Positions 35,605 to 46,585 of a stretch of 64,000 nt of DNA are shown here, piece after piece. A model generated the notes under the pieces. That model had not been told where the DNA came from and did not search any database. It saw only the letters and a list, made by a program, of their open reading frames with translations. The stretch is taken from contig CALYCZ020000358.1 in the NCBI GenBank assembly GCA_944470555.2, positions 1-64,000 of the forward strand. Direction: 5' to 3'. The position numbers were made by a program, and so were the translations under genes. This DNA comes from Heterobilharzia americana (Eukaryota > Platyhelminthes > Trematoda > Strigeidida > Schistosomatidae). Numbering within the stretch: the first letter of the stretch is position 1; each line of letters begins with the position of its first letter.

Positions 35605-36650
35605 AAATGTTTCCAAACCATATCAATAGTGGTGTCCGTTGGCATGCCCACTGTCACTATGGCTATTTAACTTCGGTAAAGAGGTATGAATGGACGTAAC
35701 CTTAGGTTCGTCTAACTTCACAGGGATTGATCTAATCCCTGGAGGTCATCTGGTTGACTTGCAGTATGCAGATAATATAGTCCTGCCAGGTGAAGATACT
35801 GACAAAATTCAGGGTCTCCTGAACGCATTGAGCAGAAATTTGAGTATGTTTGACTGTCATGCGTTTCGCTGTCACCTGTCAAATGTAAGATGATCTTCCA
35901 GGAATGGTCTGCAACGACTCCTAGCTTAGTGATAGGGAGTAAAGTGGTGGAATGTGTCGACCATTTCCTACTTGGGGAGTTACATCAGCCCGAACGGGTT
36001 AGTTGCTCACGAAATCTCAGCTCAAATATAGAAGGCCTAATTGGAACTTGCCAACTTACATCACCTGTGATGCCAACTGGCAAGATATCCGACTATCTAT
36101 AAAAGGACGCGTTTAATGTGCTACAGTTCGTCCTGTCCTATTATACGTTTATAGGAGATGACCATTGAAAGTGGATAAGTGGTTACAGATTTTCGATCAC
36201 ACGTGTCTTCACTCCATTCCTGGCGATTGTTGGAATCACCGTGTGAGCAATGTTGAGGTCAGGCGAGAGGTATTAGAAAGGAAAAGCAAATCACTCGAAT
36301 ATGTGAACCTTCATTGGCTAAGGTGACTTGGACTTGGATTGCGCATGCTCAACGGCACCCTACCTCTATGTGCCTTGCTAGGGTAAGTTGGATTAAGTTG
36401 AGAGAGGGTTCAGGGTGGTCAGATCAAGATGTGACACTAGTCGATGAAGTTGCTGACTGTCAGTGTGAGCCGTGTAGGGAGACGTAGACTGCAGGGTTGG
36501 GATACTGCAGACGAAAGGACTTAGTAGTTGATGACTCTTATTGACATGGCTGAAAATCGGTCACTGGCGGAGATGTACTCACTCTTTGTCACTAAACTTT
36601 ATCTTCAAATTGTTTATTCTTTGACACAAATTTTTCCACTTTGATATCAC
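35605..36650 (+). mobile_element. RTE-like LINE (family RTE-2), RT palm to 3' end, decayed
   Basis: The plus strand reads GVRWHAHC (motif B, normally GVRQGCPL), then FTGIDLIPGGHLVDLQYADN, where the active-site YADD is YADN. Next come IVLPGEDTDKIQGLLNALS, VVECVDHF and, with frameshifts, the long RTE-2 C-terminus (VSNVEVRREVL, NLHWLR). Homologous copies are at 37.6, 52.7, 55.7 and 57.7 kb. 5' truncated. Confidence 0.8.
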
Positions 36651-37625
36651 TTTTATTCTATTTATTTGTTCTTTGTACGCTACTGTAAAGTGTGGCAAAT
36701 TGAACCGGTGCACTTGTATGCGAGGTCCTGCATTGATTTTGTTTGCTTATCTTAATGTTGGCATTTTTGTCACTTTAATCTGCTTTAAACCGCTTTTCTC
36801 TCTTATGACGACTGTGATTTCATATCTTTGTGCTCCGTCCTTTTACCTTATACTTTGCATGCTGATATGAACTATGGTAACTTGAACCATTTCTCAGTAC
36901 AGCCACATCGTATATCGAGCGTTTGTTTGACGTGGTGTTGTACCTAATCACTATGGTTCATTACTTTTTATTGTATTATTCAGGATAGTCAAGTATGATT
37001 CGTACTTCTGTAGTAAACAGATAACTAGTTGTTATACGGGAGCACTAATGAAATATTCTACTTTCTTTGGATAGGGAACTGAGCTAACAAACAGTACAGC
37101 TGTTATCCAATCATCATCCACTGGAGATGTTGCTCATTTCCTTAGAAACTGAACTTTCAGGTCATGGTTGTTGAGTTGAAACATTGCTCCATCGATGTCG
37201 CTTTGTGCAACCGAGTGGTATCATAAGCCATTACACAATAAAAGTGGTTCATAGCCTAGTGCATAAACATGTGCCAGCTGAAGTTTACTTCAATAACTAG
37301 TAAATATTCAATCACCATCCAAAAGATTTGCACAAACAAAAAGCATGGTCATTTCGTTGATGGTGAGTGATTAACTTTATAGTTACTAGACTGGTTATAC
37401 AAATGCTGAACCAACCTTGTCTTCACAATACCTCAAACTCAAATTGTATAGGAAAGTTTAGCCTGTATCCCAAAGAATAATAAAACCTCCATCAAAGTGT
37501 TTTTCGATTCATCCAATCAAACTGTTAGATAAAGACTTAAAAAAAGAAGTGAATTCTTTTATATTATCATGATTAACGTAATATGTAAGTAGTATTCTAA
37601 TGATTATTGATAGGAAAGTGATTAA
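36651..37625. other. No gene identified
   Basis: AT-rich, with frames of up to 65 codons and no motif. Confidence 0.4.
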
Positions 37626-38240
37626 TTGATGTGCCACCGTTGACCACCGTTGTCTTCGTAGTATGAGACGTATTCCGTGGTGTCACCACGTGAGTATTGC
37701 AGACGTCAAATGTAGAGGTTTAGGGAGAAGAGTTAAGTCAGTTGACAAGGTTATGAACCTTCATCGACTAAGATGGTTGGAATACGTGTTACGTATGCCT
37801 AGTCATCGATTGCCTCGTCACACAATGTTTGGCCGAAGTAGGTTCAGGCTGTGAACAGGCCCGAGGTGGCCAAACTAAAACATGACACCAATGTATGAAG
37901 TATTTGATTGTTTGTTTGAGCGATGTGGAGCGATGCAGACTAGTTAGTTGGGGTCGGTGAGGGGACAAGAGGAACGAGTGGTTGGAGACTGTAGGTGATT
38001 TGACTGAGAAGCGATGTCAGTGGTGTAGATGTATACACGACACTACACGGAATCTCACCATTTTGTCATTCTTCCTTCCTCTCTTTGATTACTCTATATA
38101 TCTTTTGACTGAATTTTCTTATCTTCATCTTTCACCTCACTACCTTTTTACTTGATGTAGTGATATGATGTGTGCAAACTGGGATCGTTACTCAGTAATA
38201 CCTTGTCCTATGTTGATATTGATTGATTGATTGAATTGAT
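37626..38240 (+). mobile_element. RTE-2 LINE 3' end
   Basis: Starts in the C-terminal domain: WCHHVSIADVKCRGLGRRVK, then VDKVMNLHRLRWLEYVLRMP and SHRLPRHTMF. It continues with frameshifts through the block that aligns to 52,840-53,080 (minus), and ends in a TTGAT-repeat tail (GATTGATTGATTG) at about 38,219-38,234. Confidence 0.82.
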
Positions 38241-38454
38241 GTGCCATAAGTGATACGATATGTTTTGGTTGATTGGATAGTGTTTGGAAAATGAAATAAT
38301 TGATTTATCGAATTATTTATTAAACACTAATGGAGTGATAATCAGATAAACTAAAGAAATTTACCAATAGCTTCTCGTGTATAGTATATGTTAATGAAAT
38401 TACTTTCACGTATATACAAAAAATGAAACAAAATATATAGATAAATATAATTTC
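38241..38454. other. AT-rich spacer
   Basis: No feature recognised. Confidence 0.4.
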
Positions 38455-38700
38455 TCTAATAAGGTACAACTTAAAGGAAGTAGTCTCTTTCATCTACCTA
38501 GGCAGGCTAGCATCGTTTCAACTACAGGCGGCACAGGCACAGACGAGGACGTCAAAGCCAGTCATGATCGAAAAAGCAAGACAGGTGTTCATTAACCTGA
38601 AACCAGTGTGGAGATCTACTGCACTCAGCATGTGGAACAAGATCCGGATTTTCAACACCAACACCAGCCAAGTCAGTGCTGCTATATGGTCCTTCTAATG
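38455..38700 (+). mobile_element. RTE-1 LINE fragment
   Basis: ACTTAAAGGAAGTAGTCTCT and GGCGGCACAGGCACAGACGA match the RTE-1 RT end at 18,727-18,960 and the minus copy at 60.1-60.3 kb. It breaks off at about 38,695, before the C-terminal domain. Confidence 0.8.
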
Positions 38701-39775
38701 AACCCATAAAGAAACATATAATTACAAAAATCATAAGAAAACATACTCCAACAGCTATATATTCAATTTAGAGATCATATCCTTACCGACACATACAAAT
38801 CACTTCACACAACTTTTATTCTTGACTATTCACCTTCTCCACAACCCAAAAGGTAACCCCGACACTCAAACATCAATTCATCTACACCACTCACTTCCTG
38901 TTGTATATGTCACTTCGACTACTCCGAGGAGTCAATTATATCAATCACTCGTCATGGAATATAATTTACAACACACAAGAACACCTCCCAGTCTAGTTAA
39001 GTAAGGCATGACAAACATCATTATCAGCTGCATATTAACACACACACACACACACAGGGTTAAAACCAACAACACACAGGATATCAGTCAGTCATTTTCC
39101 ATTGTCCAAAACTTACCTCATTACAAATCCTTCAAACTGTGGAAGCGGCGCCAATCAACATCAAATTCTAGATATCTATTCATCATTTCTACAATCTGTG
39201 ATAATTTCAACACATTTCCTTAACCTATTCTGTCTTCCAACATGACTCACATTCTATCAAGATATTATTCCTCAAATTATCTATCTTTATTCATTGTATC
39301 CACCTTCCGTGTACACCTGCCTATTGTTTTATTAAACTGTCACGTTTGTCATATAATCAATTAGATAATCAGCTATTTTGAAATGAATTCCAGTCATAAT
39401 TGATTCTATCATCAACCTCTATATACAAGACATTTCTGAAGTGATCTCCTCAACTGTATAATGTTAACTAAACAACTGACAAATGAAATGTGAATATTGT
39501 TGATGCATAATTGCTAAGTGTATACATGCAACTCTAGTCCCTGAATAAGGAGTTATAGAAAAGAATATACTTTGTTAACCTAAATACCTTCTAATGGGAG
39601 TTTTTAGGTGAAAACAGATTTCTACTTGACCTACAGTTAATTACTAGATAGGATATAGAGGTGCTTATCAACTACGAATATATAAAAAAAAATTATAATA
39701 AGCTGGAGTAGAAGTACAATGTGATATAGTGTACAAGTGACGCATTACTTCCTAACCATAAAAATGTTTATCATC
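38701..39775. other. No gene identified; contains a CA microsatellite
   Basis: An (AC)n tract of about 19 bases lies at 39,038-39,056. Otherwise AT-rich without motifs. Confidence 0.45.
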
Positions 39776-39868
39776 TATTGATTGATCATGGGAGTGCAAC
39801 CAATTTCATGTTGTTTAGTCCTGAGTGCAGACCGAATTCTATCGATCATACTTGTAATGTGGAAAGCA
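39776..39868 (-). repeat. tRNA-headed repeat family C, tail only
   Basis: TGGGAGTGCAACCAATTTCA and TCCTGAGTGCAGACC match, in reverse orientation, the tail of the family C copies at 39,895-40,020 and 47,640-47,760. The head and ribozyme are absent. Confidence 0.75.
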
Positions 39869-39869
39869 A

Positions 39870-40215
39870 CCAATTAATGTTTACTAATGTGCACTGCGAT
39901 GCTCAGCTTCCTAGCTTGGTGGCCAGTCACATTGTAAATATGATCGATAGGATTCAGTCTGTACTCAGGACTAGACAACATGAAATTGGTTGCACTCCCA
40001 TGACCAATCAATACATGTAAGTCAGTCCTACAGGAGGTCAATCGCGGCCCAAATAGCTCAGTGGTAAAGTCGCTAAACAGAACACTTGGTGACGCGGGTT
40101 CGAACCCCAGGAGGGACATCAATACCGTCGAGGTTGCAAATACACCTTTCTGACGAGTGCCGAAAAGCACGAAACCTAGGTTCAAGACTTCCTGCTCATC
40201 GCCTCCAACCAACTA
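39870..40215 (+). repeat. tRNA-headed hammerhead repeat, family C (tail followed by head)
   Basis: From 39,870 the tail segment runs to about 40,020, then a linker. A new head follows with pol III boxes: A box TAGCTCAGTGGTAAAG (about 40,060-40,075) and B box GGGTTCGAACCCC (about 40,096-40,108). The hammerhead (40,144-40,188) comes next, and the start of the next tail (CTCCAACCAACTAAC) ends at about 40,215. A tail-then-head order means adjacent monomers of a head-to-tail dimer. Confidence 0.8.
40144..40188 (+). ncRNA. Hammerhead ribozyme motif, family C, core intact, stem I weak
   Basis: CTGACGA (40,150-40,156), stem II GTGC/GCAC with loop CGAAAA, GAAA (40,171-40,174), then a CCTAGG stem III and the triplet GTT. 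All core nucleotides are canonical. Stem I is damaged: of the five base pairs next to the core, two mismatch by eye. The triplet is GTT instead of GTC, so cleavage is expected to be slow or absent. Confidence 0.8.
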
Positions 40216-41114
40216 ACAATGTTTATCATCTTAAAAATTTACAATTCTCCACCTCCAATTTAATGTCATCGACTGAATCTTGAAATATAGTCTTCACTTA
40301 AATTCAATGAACCTTTTGATTGAATATCGAAGTACACGGGACGATCAAGTTTGATTGCTCAAGAGTAAGGCATCAGAGAAAGGTTGCATGATTTTTTTAA
40401 CTGGCAGATAAACAAATAAACAGTTTTTATTATTAAACAAAGAATATGTTTACAGTGAAATGCGGTACGGCATGAATGTAGGAGTAGAACTTAGTCAGTA
40501 TGATGAATTATAATTCCATTTTAGTCTGTTTATTAGAAATGTCATACAGTCAAGGAACAGTATCATTCACTGGATAACGTTTTCAACACAATTTATCGTC
40601 CATATTCATGCCAAGTAACTCCACAACTCTGAGACAGACTTTACATAGTCATGATATAAAATCATGCTAAGAGTACGCTTGTGAACCTGACATCTACAGT
40701 TTTTAAGTTTCACGTCCACTTGCTTAACATGACACAATATCTTCAAAATCAAAACAGAACTGCATACAATAATGATGAATAAACCCTGGGAACAAATATA
40801 AGTAGCATATGACTTCTAATTAACATTTCCGGTTTTGAGTAATGCAAAACCCCAGAGGTAGAATCCCTCAGCTCGATTAGTTATTAAAATGACTCATTTT
40901 CACTCTATTCTACTTCTGGATCTTTTGTATTTAAGCCTAACAAAATAGTATTCGATAAAACAGTCAATCTATTCACAACTGACTGGTATTTTCTATGCTG
41001 AAATACCGTCGAAGACTGGAAAAAACACCTAACGGCTGGACAGTAATATAGCTGAATATAGGAGAAGAACTTGTTCACTGTGGTAAATTGTAATTCTATC
41101 ATTATCTGACATCA
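40216..41114. other. No gene; contains the first copy of a ~200-bp direct repeat
   Basis: 40,506-40,716 recurs at 41,503-41,696 (see that entry). The rest is AT-rich without motifs. Confidence 0.5.
40506..40716 (+). repeat. Direct repeat, copy 1
   Basis: ATTCCATTTTAGTCTG ... ACAGTCAAGGAACAGTATCA ... TGGATAACGTTTTCAACACA ... TAAGTTTCA is repeated in order at 41,503-41,696. A short related piece is at about 7,712-7,750. Identity unknown. Confidence 0.75.
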
Positions 41115-41265
41115 GTTGGAGAAATATCTGGGATAAACCAGGAAACACTGGATGGCTGTTTCGCCCTAGTCGCGGACTCCTCAGTAGCGTGCATCCTTGA
41201 CCCCGCCTCACTAGGGGTCGAACCAAGGGCATTCAGGTTCTGTGGACAGCACGTTACCACTCGGA
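41115..41265 (-). repeat. tRNA-headed hammerhead repeat, family B
   Basis: On the minus strand: head GAGTGGTAACGTGCTGTCC with B-box-like GGTTCGACCCC, then ACTGAGGAGTCCGCGACTAG and GGGCGAAACAGCCATCCAGTG. The CTGAGGA and GAAA core elements survive, but stem III (C opposite A) and stem I are disrupted. Confidence 0.75.
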
Positions 41266-41502
41266 ATTCTGTCGTCCATGTTTCCAACTTCTGTCAGTTC
41301 ACGACATAGTACAGTCGCCACCCAATGTCATCGTTGAGTATTTGTCCTCACGGCCACCAGGTTTGCCCCACTAGTCGCGACTTCCCATAAAAACTTCAGG
41401 AATCACTTCACAACGTTAATCACCAATGAGTACTGGATGAATTGAATTTTGAGGTTTGAGGGGATTTAGTGGTTTTTCAAGTTGGCATTCATCATGGCAG
41501 GT

Positions 41503-41696
41503 TTTAATTCCATTCTAGTCTGCTTATTAAAAATATCACACAGTCAAGGAAAAGTATCATTCACTGGATAACGTTTTCAACACAATTTATCGTCCATATT
41601 CATATCAAGTAACTCCACAACATTGAGACAAAGTCATGTTATATAATCATACTAGGAGTACGGTTGTACCTAACATCTACAGTCCTTAAGTTTCAA
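41503..41696 (+). repeat. Direct repeat, copy 2
   Basis: Second copy of 40,506-40,716, about 1 kb downstream in the same orientation, with small deletions. It ends shortly before the Penelope-like RT begins. Penelope-like elements often have terminal repeats, so these could be remnants of such a repeat; this is not shown. Confidence 0.7.
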
Positions 41697-41709
41697 AATA
41701 AAATATACC

Positions 41710-42545
41710 TAAACAAACTGAAGGTGTTGCCATGGGATCACCAATATCCCATATCGTTGCAGACATATTTATGGATAGTTGGGAACAGGTAGCCCTTCAA
41801 ACATTTAGTTCTACTTCAAAGATATGGTTCCGATATGTAGATGATACGTTTACAGTAGTGAAATCGGAACACATCAATAGGTTCTTGGCACATATGAATT
41901 CAGTAGTGAATCCAATCCAATTTACCTGTGACTTAGAAAGTGAAGAAGGTGAGCTACCAATCTTCGACTGCAAGATCAAACGAAAACAAGATCGAACTTT
42001 CGAGACTAGTATCGTCTATATGAAACCCTCCCATTCGAATCACTAATGAAACCTCAAATCTTCCCACCCCATCTCAGTTAAGGTAGGCTTAGTTAAATAT
42101 CTAAGTGTGAGGGGGGAAAAGCCTACCAAGTAGGCCACAAAATCAACCACAAGAAATTAGACACATCAAGAATACCTTACGTCTCAATAATTACCCACCT
42201 ACATTCATCAATAAATTCATAAGAAATCGACAGGAAAATACTACCAGTAGTAGTAGTAGTAGTAACACTGATATTATTGAGAATAATAATCCCACTGCTA
42301 ACAGTAATAATGGTGATAGGATTGAGAGAGGATTCAAGGCCTCTGCTGTGTTACCATATCAGGAAAACGCCTGAAAAGCATTACGAAGAATTGTCAATCA
42401 GGCTAACTGGGATTATAGTTGCATCTTAACCAACAAACTCGCTCAGAAACATTTAGAGAAAAGCTCGGTTATAGGTCTGTGTGCAATTACACATAGTCAT
42501 GCAATAGGATAGGATAGAGCAACAGTGTTAAAAACCAACATATTT
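41710..42545 (+). mobile_element. Penelope-like element: RT palm and linker
   Basis: The 104-codon frame 41,732-42,046 starts with MGSPISHIVADIFMDSWEQ and WFRYVDDTFTVVKSE, the GSPLSP-type motif and the catalytic YVDD of Penelope-like RTs. IQFTCDLESEEGELPIFDCK and ETSIVYMKPSHSNH follow, also family-typical. After a frameshift the post-RT linker continues (LNNYPPTFINKFIRNRQENT, then a Ser/Asn-rich run from a TAG repeat, and LPYQENA). The GIY-YIG domain is missing. 5' truncated. Confidence 0.88.
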
Positions 42546-42609
42546 GAGTGGAAGGAGGGAGAGATTGACAACCGAATCTCCGTTTATCGAACCAACACCA
42601 AACACATAG

Positions 42610-42795
42610 AGTAACAGAAATGAACTCAGTAGCCTAGTGGATAACGCTCTGGTGTTTGGAGTGATCGATCTAGAGGTCGAGTTCCGGTGGGAACAACACT
42701 GGGAGGTAGGTGTACATCTAGCTGACTAGTCCCAAATAGGACGAGACACACGTCGAAGATTCCACTGCTAGCCACTATCCATCAATACTATTTGG
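42610..42795 (+). repeat. tRNA-headed hammerhead repeat, family A (Sm-alpha type)
   Basis: Head with A box TAGCCTAGTGGATAACGC and B-box-like GAGGTCGAGTTCCGG. A hammerhead-like segment follows: CTGACTAGTCCCAAATAGGA, CGAGACACACGTC, then GATTCCACTGCTAG. This is the layout of the schistosome Sm-alpha repeat. The core has two changes (CTGACTA for CTGANGA, CGAGAC for CGAAAC), so it is predicted inactive. Confidence 0.82.
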
Positions 42796-43439
42796 ATTTT
42801 TACAAAATATATTTCGGTTTAGTAAGTGTAAATTGTAGAGTCTAGTGCAGTTAACTAGTATGTATTCAGTAGCTGAAGTGTCAACTTCTTATTTCTCTTC
42901 CTCTCTATTTTGTTCCATCCTATTGTTATACCTTCGTAAAACATCAACTTCAGCTTGGTATATGTGTTCCATTTAACCACCTTTCATCTCTCTGGACGCA
43001 TAAATGACAAAACTTATTCTAGAAAATTTCTATTCATCCATTCTTGGATCGATGAATGCTCTCATTATAATAATAGTAATAATTTCAACTCAGAACAGTG
43101 GTCAACAAATTTCGCACATACATTCATACTACTGAAATTCACTTAAAGTAGAAAAGTGTTTGTTGCATCAAAAAAAAGATGTTTTCGTGGTCCGAATGAC
43201 CAGAACTCCCATTATTGACGTCTTGAATAGTTGCTAGAGGAAAAAACAAGTCACCAACTGTTATGAACTTCAAATATGAAAATAACAGTAGAATTCGATA
43301 AGAAAATGTAGCAAAATGAAGTGACAGAGAAGGATTTTCAATACAACATCCATTGAGTTGACAGTGATTAAACTTAAGTTATTGATGGTAGTTGTGACTA
43401 TCTGAGATAACCATAGTTCAAAAGACTCAAATTATTGGT
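42796..43439. other. No gene identified
   Basis: AT-rich. No motif recognised on either strand. Confidence 0.4.
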
Positions 43440-43560
43440 ACTAGAAGATGACTGAAGGTGAAATAAAAATCTGATTCACGTCAAGGATCGGACTCACGAT
43501 CTCCAAGTTGCCAACCAGTGCTCTACTGACCAGATTTGATTCTTACCAAGGGTTTTGCTC
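43440..43560 (-). repeat. tRNA-headed repeat, family D (no ribozyme seen)
   Basis: The minus strand reads AGAGCACTGGTTGGCAACTT then GTGAGTCCGATCCTTGACG, followed by TTTTATTTCACCTTCAGTCA. The same tail (ATTTTCATTTCACTTCCAATCA) follows the tRNA-like heads at 58,985-59,110 (minus) and 59,285-59,400 (plus). No CTGANGA...GAAA pair was found. Confidence 0.65.
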
Positions 43561-43689
43561 AAACGTCATATGGATTCACAACGCTAAATTGTCTGTTTGC
43601 CAACCCAAATAAAAAAGAGTTGAATAGCAGTGAGGCAACGTCATATTGATTGGCTACCTGACGTAGCCTTAGTAGATGTGTAATATTGA

Positions 43690-43770
43690 TACTAGCTCAG
43701 TTCATAAAGTACCGAGCTAATAAACCAAGCGTCACTTGATTAGAATCCCGCCTTCAATCATCGCCCAGTA
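43690..43770 (+). repeat. tRNA-headed repeat, family D, decayed
   Basis: TAGCTCAGTTCATAAAGTAC resembles an A box, ACTTGATTAGAATCCCGCC a B box, and TTCAATCATCGCCCAGTA the family D tail. It faces the minus copy at 43,440-43,560 head to head. Confidence 0.5.
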
Positions 43771-44640
43771 TGTTAAGGTATTTCATATGAACAAAAGCAG
43801 TGTCAAATATATGTACAAGTGGATTGTTGATATACCCATCACAAAGCCTTGTAAAGATGATGCAATAAATAAGGATCTGAGGAGTACTTTGAAGAGCATT
43901 CATCAAGAATGGTTATCCTTCAAGACTCGTTGAGAGGAAAATGAAGCCTAGAAAAATTCAAAGGAGTAACTTTGGCAGACATACTCAAAATTCGACTATG
44001 GAGAACAATGAAGAAGACCTCTTCCAGGAAACAACTAGTCAATAAGTAACTCTAAGGTGAGTAAAGGATAAACCACCGGCTTCGAGCCACCTCCATGCGT
44101 GTTTTCCAGTTCACCAGCTGTCGCTGAGCTGGTTACTTAGGCCATGCAAAGCCTGTCCTATCCTGACGCATCTCCAAACAATATCCTGCATGGCTGTTTA
44201 AAAGAGAGTGTTAAGTGATTAACAGTTCGTTTCCATACCATCTCGTCAACTGTGGTCACAATTTTTCACAAACTTCTGCTGACTGTTGTGACCGACTGTA
44301 CAGCCTAACAATCTACCAGCGACTGAAAAGCAAATCAGAACATCAAGCACCACAAAAACAATACCACCAACGTGTGAAGATAAGAAGAGAAGACAGTTCG
44401 GTGACAGAGAGCTTTTATTGTCTCAACAACAGTCAATACAGTTCAGAGCGATGCTGAATATATACATTTCTAAATGACCTTGACAAGACTAAATCCATAT
44501 ATAGTTGACAACTAATGAGAGTTCAGCCCTGAGAGCCGAGGGAAGAGAAACTAGCAACAGTATGAAAACAACCGTGGTAGGTTATTTTAAGGTCACAGGT
44601 AAAACATCAGGCTAAAGCTATGCAAAATTAGGTGTGATAT
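43771..44640. other. No gene identified
   Basis: Frames of 65-80 codons without motifs. Confidence 0.4.
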
Positions 44641-44815
44641 TGTTTCTACTGAGACTTGAACATGGAACCCATCGATTCAAACGCCAAAAAGACATCCACT
44701 AGGCCTCTAAGACACGACAGGCACCTGGAGTGCATATATATCCAGCTGACAAATCCCGATTAGGACGAAGCATGCGTCCTGGATTCCTCTAGTAGTCACC
44801 AACATCAATATAACA
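44641..44815 (+). repeat. tRNA-headed hammerhead repeat, family A, decayed
   Basis: The head is barely readable (AACCCATCGATTCAAACGCC may be the B box). The ribozyme part is clear: TATATCCAGCTGACAAATCC, TAGGACGAAGCATGCGTCCT, GGATTCCTCTAGTAG. Stem I (ATCCAG/CTGGAT) pairs perfectly and GTC is present, but the core reads CTGACAA instead of CTGANGA and GAAGC instead of GAAAC. Confidence 0.78.
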
Positions 44816-44954
44816 TCATGAATATCCAGCAGTATAAAGGCATCTACATAGCAGCCCATATGTCAATGGAGGTCGAACAATTCGATGCATTATAACAACG
44901 GAGAATTACAAGCAACCAAATAACAGTAATAACCAATGCGCATTGTACAAGAGG

Positions 44955-45130
44955 CGGGTATCATCTCTCAATGGCTTAGTGGATAACGGTCTGGCGATTG
45001 AAGCGATGGGTACGACGTTCAAGACTCAGTGGGGACAACATCACTCACTGGGATGCAGGTACATCCAGTTGATGAGTTCCAAACAGGACAAAACGTGCAC
45101 TCTAGATTCCTTTACTAGCCACAACCAAGT
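44955..45130 (+). repeat. tRNA-headed hammerhead repeat, family A
   Basis: Head CTCAATGGCTTAGTGGATAA (A box) and GACGTTCAAGACTCAGT (B-box region), then ACATCCAGTTGATGAGTTCC, AAACAGGACAAAACGTGCAC, TCTAGATTCC. The core has changes TTGATGA and ACAAAAC, and the cleavage triplet is altered, so it is predicted inactive. Confidence 0.8.
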
Positions 45131-45249
45131 GAAAGTTCAACAACTGTTACTCAGCGTAAGAGTTCACCATAAAACAGAGATGGGATCATCTTTTCCTTGA
45201 CATGTTAATTACGAGATACAGTAATCCATCAACAGGAAACCTACTTCGA

Positions 45250-45960
45250 ACGGATAGCCTACTAATTTTTACAGTCTGGGTGCCGATCTATCAGAAAAGA
45301 AACTTCATTTACTCATCATTCCACCGATTACGAAGTATTTGTAGCACAGACTGTGTCCAAGTTGAACTTGACTTTCTAAGGGGGACGCTTGCCGAAAACA
45401 GTTATCCTAGCAGATTTATCCATGATAATAATATACGAGAAAGGCATGTGAAACCAGTCATCAGCCTAGTTTATAAAAAGGCTTTATTCATAAATCTGGA
45501 ATTTAAAGGGGATGAAACATCAGATATCCTGAAAAATTGTATTTCCAGATCAATTAGTAGGACCTTTTTCGCCGTCAAACTTTACCAGTCATAAATTCTT
45601 CTCCGTTTGTGTAAAAGACAAATATCCCTTCACAGGCCACATCCATGTGTATTCGCCAGTACACCTGCTCTTATGGAGCAAGGTACATCGACCGTAGTCA
45701 GAGACTGTTGTCAACACGTATACAACAACATATATCAGTCTGATTTTATAAGGGTGAAAGAAAATCCCTGGACATCTAATTGATCCCAGCGATTCCACCG
45801 ACTTGAACAATGATTCCAAGGTTGGTTATCTAATTTGCTCAAGTGTTCTACGTTTCTAAAAGCAGCGAAGGATTTGGTTATTTGTGAACTGAAGCCTGAC
45901 CTATATGTTCAAAAGAAGTATGTACAGTCTTTATCTCTCACCACCTTAGCCTTAAAATAG
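45250..45960 (+). mobile_element. Penelope-like element: post-RT linker and GIY-YIG region, decayed
   Basis: The frame 45,202-45,594 has PIYQKRNFIYSSFHRLRSIC, VQVELDFLRGTLAENSYPSR, VYKKALFINLEFKGDE and ISRTFFAVKLYQS, the linker between RT and endonuclease of schistosome Penelope-like elements. Beyond a stop, broken frames give TCSYGARYIDRSQRLLSTRI (compare CSCGESYVGRTTRQLNKR at 47.2 kb, minus). The terminal ELKPDLYVQKKYVQSLSL is at about 45,888-45,945. Confidence 0.82.
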
Positions 45961-46064
45961 TTTAACCTTGATTTCTTTCCTTCCATTTTGTTTTTACAAC
46001 TTCCTCTTTTGTTGGATTGATCTTTGGAACAAGACATATAAGCGAACAATATTGTTTTCAGTTG

Positions 46065-46215
46065 GGGAACCATTGGAAATCTGGGAGCATTGGATAGCTA
46101 TTTCGTCCTTGTATGGGACTCCTCAGCAGTATGCACCCACAACCCGGCTAGGGATGGAACTCACGACCTTCAGGTTTCAAGGCGAACGCGTTAACCATTC
46201 AGCTTCTGGGTCGGT
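46065..46215 (-). repeat. tRNA-headed hammerhead repeat, family B
   Basis: Minus-strand head AAGCTGAATGGTTAACGCGT and GAGTTCCATCCC, followed by the ribozyme at 46,087-46,134 and a tail ending CCAATGGTTCCCCAA. Head to head with the plus copy at 46,425-46,585. Confidence 0.85.
46087..46134 (-). ncRNA. Hammerhead ribozyme motif, family B, core intact with a compensated stem III
   Basis: Minus strand: GCATACTG, CTGAGGA (46,126-46,120), GTCCC...GGAC stem II, GAAA (46,104-46,101), then TAGCTATC, cleavage site after ATC at 46,093/46,092, then CAATGC. Other family B copies have C opposite G at the second stem III pair (GAAAC ... GTC). Here both sides changed (GAAAT ... ATC), so the pair is kept as T-A. 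Stem I has at least one mismatch (A opposite C). Confidence 0.8.
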
Positions 46216-46424
46216 TTCCATCCATCTCAAAAATACATTACTATATAGTACTCACTTGTGACTTACTTCCAGATGGATATCAGGAAGCTGTAATGAGAAG
46301 TCGTGACCTGTGGAGTCAACCAGTCGGAAGTGAAGTGGATGCTAACTGAAGACTTTGGGTGGCAGTCGCACTATGTCGTGAACTGACAGAAGTTGGAAAT
46401 TGTGAACCACTGGAATCTGACCCA

Positions 46425-46585
46425 GTGGCTGAATGGTTAACGCGTTCGCCGTGAAACCTGAAGGTCCTGAGTTCGATCCCTAACCGTGTCTTGTGTGCGT
46501 ACTGCTGAGGAGTCCCATACTGGAACGAAACAGCTGTTCAGTGCTCCCACATTCTCAACGGTTCCCCAATTGATGTCAGTCCATG
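46425..46585 (+). repeat. tRNA-headed hammerhead repeat, family B
   Basis: Head CAGTGGCTGAATGGTTAACG (A box) and GAGTTCGATCCC (B box). The ribozyme at 46,497-46,545 reads GCGTACTG, CTGAGGA, GTCCC...GGAAC, GAAACAGCTGTT, CAGTGC. Core and stem I are intact; stem II has one disrupted pair and the triplet is GTT. The tail ends TTCCCCAATTGATGTCAGTC. Confidence 0.83.
46497..46545 (+). ncRNA. Hammerhead ribozyme motif, family B, near-canonical
   Basis: CTGAGGA at 46,505-46,511 and GAAA at 46,527-46,530. Stem I CGTACTG/CAGTGC forms six pairs including one G-U. Stem II is weakened by the insertion in GGAAC. The triplet is GTT. Confidence 0.75.

Noticed and set aside
40049..40110. A tRNA gene with a perfect B box
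   Set aside because: It is followed by a hammerhead and the family C tail, and acceptor ends do not pair; it is the head of a short interspersed repeat.
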